DNA from: a virus
Virus record (IMG/VR): IMGVR_UViG_3300029448_000077
Location: 1-37,898 of that record
Strand: one strand, 5' to 3'
DNA: 37,898 nucleotides
Part shown: positions 24,423 to 33,400 of the stretch, piece after piece
Numbering within the stretch: the stretch's first letter is position 1
Layout: every line of letters starts with the position of its first letter
Translations under genes and position numbers: made by a program
Notes under the pieces: model-generated
The model's database searches: none
Seen by the model: only the letters and a program-made list of their open reading frames with translations
What the model was told of the DNA's origin: nothing

Positions 24423-27400
24423 ATGGGTATAGATTTAAGTAAAATATCAGGACAAGCAGCAGGCATTCCTGCGACACCTCAACAAGGTATTAATATTTAT
24501 GATCAAGGAATGACACAAGATCAAAATATTGATGTACAAAAAAATCTTGAAATACAACAAGGCGAACAAAACCTTGAGGCGCAAACAATGCTTGATCAAC
24601 AACAACAAAAAGATGTTATAGGTAGAGAGCAGCAATTTCAAGATAATTTATTAAAGCTACAGGGCTTAAATTATTCAAAAGAAGCATTAGGTGTAAAACC
24701 AAGTGATATTGCTCGTGGTGAAGGAGAAAGATTAGCTAATAGTTTATATTCAGGTGTTGGACAAGTGATAGGTCAAGTGGGTGATGCTTTTACGTTTTTA
24801 CAATCTATGACTCCTGGTTCTAAGTATTGGTTACCTTTTAATGATCCTATAGGTAATTACTTTAGAGAAGCAGGAGAGGGTATGATGAAGGATTATAAAA
24901 ATACTTACATACCTTCAGAAATAGAAGATTTTAGTTGGAACTCTTTAGCAAATCCTACGTTTTGGACAGGAGAAGTTGCACAACAATTACCCAATTGGCT
25001 TTCAATGTTAGTTCCTGGTTATGCTGGATCTGGTATGGCTAAGAATGTTATTTTAAGAATGGGTAAATCTAGAATGCTTAAAGGTGGCTTAGGATCAGCA
25101 GGCACAGGTGTTCTTATTGAAAAAGGTAAATTAGCAGGACAAGTATTAAGAAAAACAAAAGGTAAGTCTTTATTGGGCACAAGTTCTTTATTTACTAAAG
25201 TTGCAAAAAAAGGAACTAAAGGATATAAGGTAGATGATTTAATGTTGAGTGATGGCATTGGTAAAACTTATGCATCTTTAGTGGGAGCTGGTATAGGTAC
25301 TACAGCTGTGGATGGGGCAATGATTTCTGGTCAAACATACAACTCTGTATTAGCAGAAACTGGTGATGCTGATGCTGCTTCTAAAGCAGCGGCATATACA
25401 TTTTTAGATAATTCAAAATGGTTAGCTGTTAATAGTTTGTCTTGGGGTATGACGTTTGGCTCTTTGCCAGGTAGTGCTGCACAAAGAATATTAAATAGAG
25501 GGCTTATATCTGGAGCACAATCTTTTGCTGCAAAAGCAACAAACTTTAGTTTTAAAGCTATTAAAAATATAGTGCCAAGAGCATCATTTGAAGCTGTAGA
25601 AGAAATGTATCAAGAGTCATATCAAGACTGGGTACAGAAAAAACAAATGTTTAGAGCAAAGGGAGAAAAATGGGACTATGATGATAGTTTTGATGGGTAC
25701 CTACGTTACTTTGATAGTGCAGAAAATCAAAGAACTAAAATGGTTTCTTTTGCAACAGGTTTGTTTGGTGGTACATTTGCTGGTAGTTTAAATACTATGG
25801 CTTCTAGACAATCAGCTTTAGACCAACAGCAAGAATTGTTTGAAAAATTATATAAAGAAATAAATGGAACAGATCAAGCAGAAAGATTAATGGCAATAGA
25901 TTCTATTGTGCAATCTTCTGTTGAGAATGAAGAAACGTCTAGTTTACTTGGCTTTATAGCAGAACTAGAAAAAGACGGAAAGATTTCTCCAGAGTTAAAA
26001 AGTCTGTATAACGAGGTTATAGAAAACTACCAAAATATATATGATAGAGTACCAGATTTTCTTAAACAAATAAGTCCAGAGGGTGCTGGCATATACTACA
26101 ATAATCTTACGCAGGTAGAAAGAAACAAACAAGCTATTAAAGAAGTTGAAGAAAACTTTGAGAGAAACTCTGAAAATGCTAAACAGCAATATGGAGGTAA
26201 AAAAGCTGAACAGCTTATCAAAGAATATAGGGAGCAAGCAGATACAGAGATAGCTCAAATAAATACAGAAATAGAAAATATAGCAGAAAAGAATCTACAG
26301 ATTGAAAGAACTATATTATCTAAAAACAAAAACTATAAAGCTGGTACTAGAGTTACTCAGGATGGTAAACTTACTACAGAAAAGAAACCAGGCACTAAAG
26401 CTAAAACAGGTTTTGTAGGTAGAACTTTAACAGAAAAAGAAAGAGATACTATATTACGTAAACCTGAAGAAGAAAGAACTGAACAAGAAAAAGAACAGTT
26501 ATCATTAGCAGAACGTGTTGGTTATGGTATAGGATACACTGCTGCAGCCGCAAAAAAGGCAGGTAAGGGTGTAGTCAGATTTGCTAGAAAAGAACCTAGA
26601 ATAGCAGGAGGCGCTGCAGTTGGTGCAGGTATAGGTGCTGCTATAGGAGGACCAGTAGGTGCTGTATTAGGTGGTGCTGCAGGAGCAGGTATAGCGGCTC
26701 TTACAGGACAACAGCAGACTGGTGCAGAAATAGAAGAAGTAAAAGAAGAAGCAAAGCAAGAGGTTCAAGAAGAAACTAAACCAAAGGTAGAAGTTACAGA
26801 GCAGTATGCAGAAAAATATGCTGATCTTAGAAAGCGTAAAGAAGTATTAGATGATAAGTCAAGAAGGTCTAAAAAAGAAGACAAGGAGCTAGCAGAAATA
26901 AATGCAGAGTTACAGAACTATGATGAGTCAGCAATTGTAGATAAAATTGTAGAAGAAGAAAAGGCTGGTAAAAAGTTATCAGCATCATATAAGGCGGCTA
27001 AAAATTATCTAGGTGATAAAGTAAAAAAAAAAGAACCGCCAGTCGTAAAAAAGAAAGTTAAGCCTGTAAATCCTACTTCATCTGAACCACAAGAAGAGGA
27101 GCGTAAAGCTAAATTATCACAAACAGAATTATACGAATTACCTGCAGATGAGCAGGCAGTTATTGCTAAGCTATCATTATCTTGGGATAAAAAATTACCT
27201 AAGGGCGCATACATAGCAATGATGTCTGAGCTTACTGCAAAACAAAAGAATGCTGCTGCATTTAATATAGGTGGCGCTATGTTTGTTAGACCAAACGCTA
27301 TATTCCAAGAAGCTTTTATACATGAATATGCGCACATATATAAAAGAATATATAAAGACTTACCATTACTTAAGGCATTTGATAGAGAGCTTATAGCTAA

Positions 27401-30400
27401 CAAGTCTTTATGGCTTAATGTACAGGCCATGTATCCTGAAATTGTTAAGTATAAGTTTTATGGTAAAGATGTTGAGATACAAAAAATACTTAGACGTATA
27501 AATCAACAAAAGAATCACAAGAGAAGTATATTTAGAAATCCTAAAACACCAGAGCTACAATCTTTAGTATTTAAAGCTGAAGAGATGTATGATAAGTTTA
27601 ATAGTGGTATGTATCTTAACTCTGAAGGTCAAAGATTACTTCGTGATGATTACAGAGATTTTATGGATGCATTAGATGCTGCTGGCTATAAGAAGACGGC
27701 TGATGCAAAGCAAGACGCACTATTAGAGGAAGCCTTTGCAACATACATAGCTAACCCAAGAGATGCAAAGTCAAGGGCTAGGGCAAGAGAAATTTTTGAT
27801 GATTTATTTATTAATAAGAAAGAAGTAGATAAAAGAAATAATATTGCTAAAAGATTTTGGAATGTTATAGGAGGATGGGGTAAGACTAATAAAAAAGACA
27901 TACAAGAACTTACACAAACCAGCAATCCTAATTTTGCTGACCTTACATTAGATCAGTTAAGAGATGAGATGGTAAATCAGCAAATGGGTATTAATGATCC
28001 AACTGCAGAGTTAGTATCTACTATTAATGAGATAAGAGAGTTTAAAATGCCAGACGCTATATCTAATCACGAAGATAGAATAGAGCGTTTACGTAATGAA
28101 GTAGAAAAAACTAAAAACAGGTCTAGAAAGGCAAAGTTACAGAAACGTTTAGATAAAGCAGAAAAATCATTAGAGGCAATGAGAGTTGCTGCAGAGTCAG
28201 AGGGTGTAACTATAGAAAGTTTAAAAGATAGTGGTGAAAGATTATCTGTTAAGGTAGCAGAAGTATATAAAGGTGTTATGTCATCTATAGAAGATGAGTT
28301 AAAACAAAAAAGAAGCACAATTATAAAAACACTTCTAACGGCAGATAATAAAGAAGAAGCTCTAAATATAATAGCAAGAAACTTAATACAGGACAACGCT
28401 TCTAAGACAGGCGTATATCACGATGTTATACAATACATGAAGCATAGTGATAATGAAGCTAGAATGATTGAGAACGTTAGAACGCTTATACAGATAAAAG
28501 TATTGGCTAATTCTAAACAATCAAATAAAATCATAAACGACATACTAAATGAGTCTGTAAGTTTAGAGGTAAAAAGACTTAAGAATAAGTTGGGGGAAAC
28601 AGAGTTTGAAGAAACAAGAGAAGTGCTGGTAGAAATGTTCCAAAACATAGAAGATCAGTTAAGAGAAAACTCTGTAGAGGGCGCTATAACTGTGCAGGAA
28701 TCAACTAACGTACTGAACAAGAATCACGACTTATTTACTGATTCTATATCTAAATTTGTAAAGCAATTTGTAAATGAATTGTATACTGGTAATATAGCAG
28801 AAGGTAGACAGCTTAGAGAGTTATATAAAGATAGCAAGACACCTTATATGAAAACCATAGGTAAAAGAGTCTTTATGGATTTATATAAGTTTTCAAATAT
28901 ATATAACAAAGACTTTGGTGCTTTTATATCTGAAATTAGAAGTGCAGAAAACACACATCCAGAAACGCAAGTGTTTGTAAGATGGATGGATAAAAAGTTT
29001 AGTGTGGCAGGTGGTAACTTATTTAATGTAGCACACAGCAATAAAATGCTATACTATATATATAAGTCATATAAAAATAAAATACACGAAAGAATATTTA
29101 GTACAGCAGTAGATACACAAACGCCTACAGCTTTATCTGACTTCCAATTGTTTAATGATGACAATATGGCTTTTGAAGAGGCTGGTCTTATTGATGCTGT
29201 AATGTCTTCTGTAAATGAGTTATACAATAAGAACTCTAAGTATTACGATAGAGGCACTAACCTTAGAAATCAAATAACAAATAAAGCAGAATCAATTAGG
29301 ACTAATCTTAAGAATGGTGTAAGACAAGATGAAGAGATAGTAGACTTTATGAAAACTTTCTTTTCTTCATTCCCGCATGGTTATGTTACATTTGAGTATT
29401 TAATGCAGAATGGTGTTACACAAAACAATAAGAAGTTTACGCTAGCAGAATTCTTTGAGGCTAACTACAACAAGGTGTTTACTAAGAAAGGTGTAAATCC
29501 AGAAATATTTAGACCAGCTATAACGCAAGCTATGGAGTATTCTAGATTTGACAATTACTTGACTGTTGTAGATAATCCAGAAGGCAATCCTACAAACACT
29601 ATGAATACTACTAGCTATATTCATAAAAAGAACAAAAGGTTAAATGATTTGTTCTACAAGATGGAGGATGAGAGTATTGAGAGTTATGAACAACGAATTG
29701 TTGATAACATTAAAGAACAGATATATACAAAGGGCAAGAAGCAGTATACTAATGAGTTTTTACCTATTAAGTTATTTAAGGACAAAGACGGTAATACTAC
29801 TTATGAGTTTGTTCCTAATACTATTAAGTTTAGAGGTGGTGTGTTAGATGTACATAGAAAAGCAGGGCTTAATTATGTAAGACTAAATAGCGCAGAGTTA
29901 CAGGTGTCTGATTTGACAGACTTTGTAAAAGCATTTAATACACCAGATACTAGATCTGCAGATGGTAGGTTGCAAAAAGCACAATACTATCAACCAATAG
30001 TAGTTGCTGCAGAAAAAACTAGACAATACTATATACTAGCCCCTGTGTTAAGAGGTAGAGATTCTGATAAGGCTAGAGGTTATTTATCACAGATAGCTGC
30101 GGAAACATATAGAGATGGTAGCTCTATTATACCTATACTTAACAAAACAGGTAGTTTTAATAATAGCGTTATCAATCAAGAGATAGAAGCTATTAAAGAT
30201 CATATGTCTAATAATATACACTTGTATAAAAACAATATTGACTTTAGACAGTTTGTAGATAATAAAGGTCGTTTAATAGATAGCAAGCTTGACTCTATGT
30301 TAAGAAGCTATGTTATAAGTCATGCGTTAAACAAAGCGCAAGCACAAATGATATTTGCACCACACTCTATATATAAGTCAGAAAACGATTATACAAAACG

Positions 30401-33400
30401 TGCCACAGGTATTATAGCTAGGCATATATCTTTAGACAAAGATGTAGAAAGCATTGTACTTGATAACGTTTACCAAATGGAAGATGGTAGTTTTATAAAT
30501 GAAAAAGAATACTTACAGCTACCAGAAGAACAGCAGACAGGACAGTTAATGACTGATGCGTCTTCATTTATTACGGAAGATACATCGCAAATGTTACAGG
30601 AGGAATACGGTCTTACGTTTATGCGTAATGATAGAGAAGCTTCTAAGCATTGGAAAGGTGTATACTTTGGACAAGACCTACGAGATAAAGGTAATCGTTT
30701 AGAAAACGAGTTAGGTAGAAAAGGTATTTATCTTAAATCAAATTGGTTTGTTATTACCAATGGAATGCGTGATCCAGAAAGCCCTACCTATAATCCATAC
30801 TTTGCACGCGTAGCGGAGTTAATGGAAAGACGTGAAGCGTTTATTAGACAAAACAATCCTGATGCTAATTTTATTACAATAGCTTCTAACAAAAAGGCTG
30901 TGCCTACATATGCACTAGAAGACGATGTTACTTTAGATGAGCAGGGTAATATAAATTGGTATCATTCTGTTGATTTAAGTGAAAGTATAGATGCTGCTTT
31001 TGAAAAGTTAAACTTTGCACAACAGCAGTTAATGGAAGATAATGGTGGCTTTAAAGGGTTAGATGGTACAAACTTTGGTATACAACTTATATTAGATAAA
31101 GACAAGAGTATGTCGCCTGTGCCTACACAGTCTATATCACATCATTTAACCAATGCTACACCAGAAACGCAAGAGATTATTGACGAAGCACATAAAGATT
31201 TTGCTGATGCATTGAATAATCAGTTTAGTTTAAGAGCAGAAGACTATCTTAAAATAAGCGCAGTAGATGATGTACAAGATTTACAAAAACTAAATCAACA
31301 GTTAAAAGACAGAATAGTTTCTGATTGGGCAGGTAGCTTAAAAGCAAACCTATCACAGTACGCATCTGCATACTTCCCTATGATAAACTATATGCGTAAC
31401 TCTATATTAAATAAAGATTTGGTGTTGTCGGGAACTAAGATGGTGGCTCCTGGTACTATTGCATTTCAAATGACTGATGTAGGATACAACTTAAAATCTT
31501 ACACAGGATTAAATTTCTTTGTTTCAGAAGATAGTACGTATGACCAGGGCGCAAAGAATAAAATACAGAAAGCAATTGATAAGTATGGCAATATAAATGT
31601 ATCCGAAGTTATTTTGCCAGACAACATGAAAGGAAGATACAGAGTTGGTGATATTGTATTAGGTTCTCGTATACCTTCGCACGGTAAAGCTTCGCAGCCT
31701 GTATTAATTATAAAAGGTTTTCACGATTCTACTGCTGGTAGCGCCATAACACTACCTAGCAAAGTAACTAATGTAATGGGTGCTGACTATGATGGTGATG
31801 CTATTTATGTACAAGCGTACTATACAAAAACAAATCAACCATACCAAGCAGCCTACAATAGGTTCTTTGATAACATTGTAAAATTAAATGGTAGTACACA
31901 ACATGCAGAGGAAGTTAGTAAAGCTATAGATATTGATTCTATTAATAATGATGTAGTTCCTGAGATAGAACAAATACTTAAAGTAGATGAGGCATATAAT
32001 TCATCACAGATGCTACCAATGGGTCATTTAAAAGCATTCCAAGAGAATGTACCGTCAAGAGGTATGATTGGTATTGCTGCTAATATGACTCGTGATATAA
32101 ACTACTTTGCTGCTTTAGATATAGGGTTGAAGTTTAATGTTGCTGTAGAAACATACGATGGACAAAAAATTGTTATGGATGGCTTTGATGATACAAAGAA
32201 TCCAGATACGTGGTTTAATGTTGCACAAGTATTAAATGTTGTTATTGATAACCCAAAACATCAAACAGCAAATAGACTAGGTCTTACTTATAATACTATT
32301 AAACCATATATACAACTGCTTAGAATGGGTGTATCTTTTAAAGATATAGCGTTAATTATGCGTAGTGAGGGTGCAAAGAAGTATAATAAGTATGCTACAG
32401 AAATGTCTGTAATACATAAAGATGAGTCAAAGTATTATAGCGCAGGATACAAAGCTATGTTAGAAATACTAGCTGGCAAAGAGGGCGCGTTAAGACAGGT
32501 AAAAGGTAAAGATGCAAATGATATTATATTAAACAGTAGCGAGTTTAGGAATAACGCTGCATCTGTAACTAGACAGATTAATGATAGATTAAATGTAAAG
32601 CTAGATGGTAGTGGATCATTGTTTATAGATGTAAAAAATGCACTTGAGGGTGGCGACTTATCACAAATAGAAGTAGTAAGATTATTAGAAGCGTTAAACA
32701 AATCAGGTCAAGAGATATTTGATGTAGGCAGAATGATAGGAGCGTATGCTTTAACTGTACAGAATGGATTCCAGGCACAAAAAATTATTGACGATTTTAA
32801 TAACGTTGGTAATCAGCAATCATCTTTTACAAATACTATTGGATTAAGAACTAATCCTGTTATTGTACAAAATGAAAAAGTGCTTAGAGAGATTGTATCG
32901 TTAGATGAAACAACTAACTTACAGTATTCTAATAAATCTAAGCAGCTTAACGAACATCTTGATAAATTAATACAAGACAAGAATTTGTTTTCTAGAAGTG
33001 CCACAAGTGTAAGAAACTTTGTAAAGTATAGAATGTCAAATGAACTATCTATACTTAATGGCATACCTGGTGAAGAAGAGTTGTATCAGATATTAGATGC
33101 AGAGATGTTTGATCAAATGGAGAAGCCAATAGAGGAAAGAAATAAATTCTTTTTAGATGGTATCGTTTTGACAAATGGTAAACTTAGACTTAACAATAAA
33201 ATGTTTGATAGTTTATCACATACATCAGATATAGAGATGATACAACAAGACTTTGCTAAGTTATCTCCATTTATAAAAGAAAGTATAATACAGTTAGATT
33301 TTTTACAAAATGGTTGGTTAAGCTCTAATTCTGTATCACCATTATTTCATCCAGATGTATTTACTAAAAACTATGAAGATGGTGGATTTAATATAAACAC

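Noticed and set aside
26607-26708. Gly/Ala-rich repeat as a DNA-level tandem repeat
   Set aside because: Codons vary along the stretch and no fixed repeat unit is seen; it is a protein-level glycine zipper.
29644-29847. Open frame of 67 codons on the + strand inside the giant gene
   Set aside because: It is out of frame with the giant protein, has no leader or motif, and is of a length expected by chance in A/T-rich sequence.
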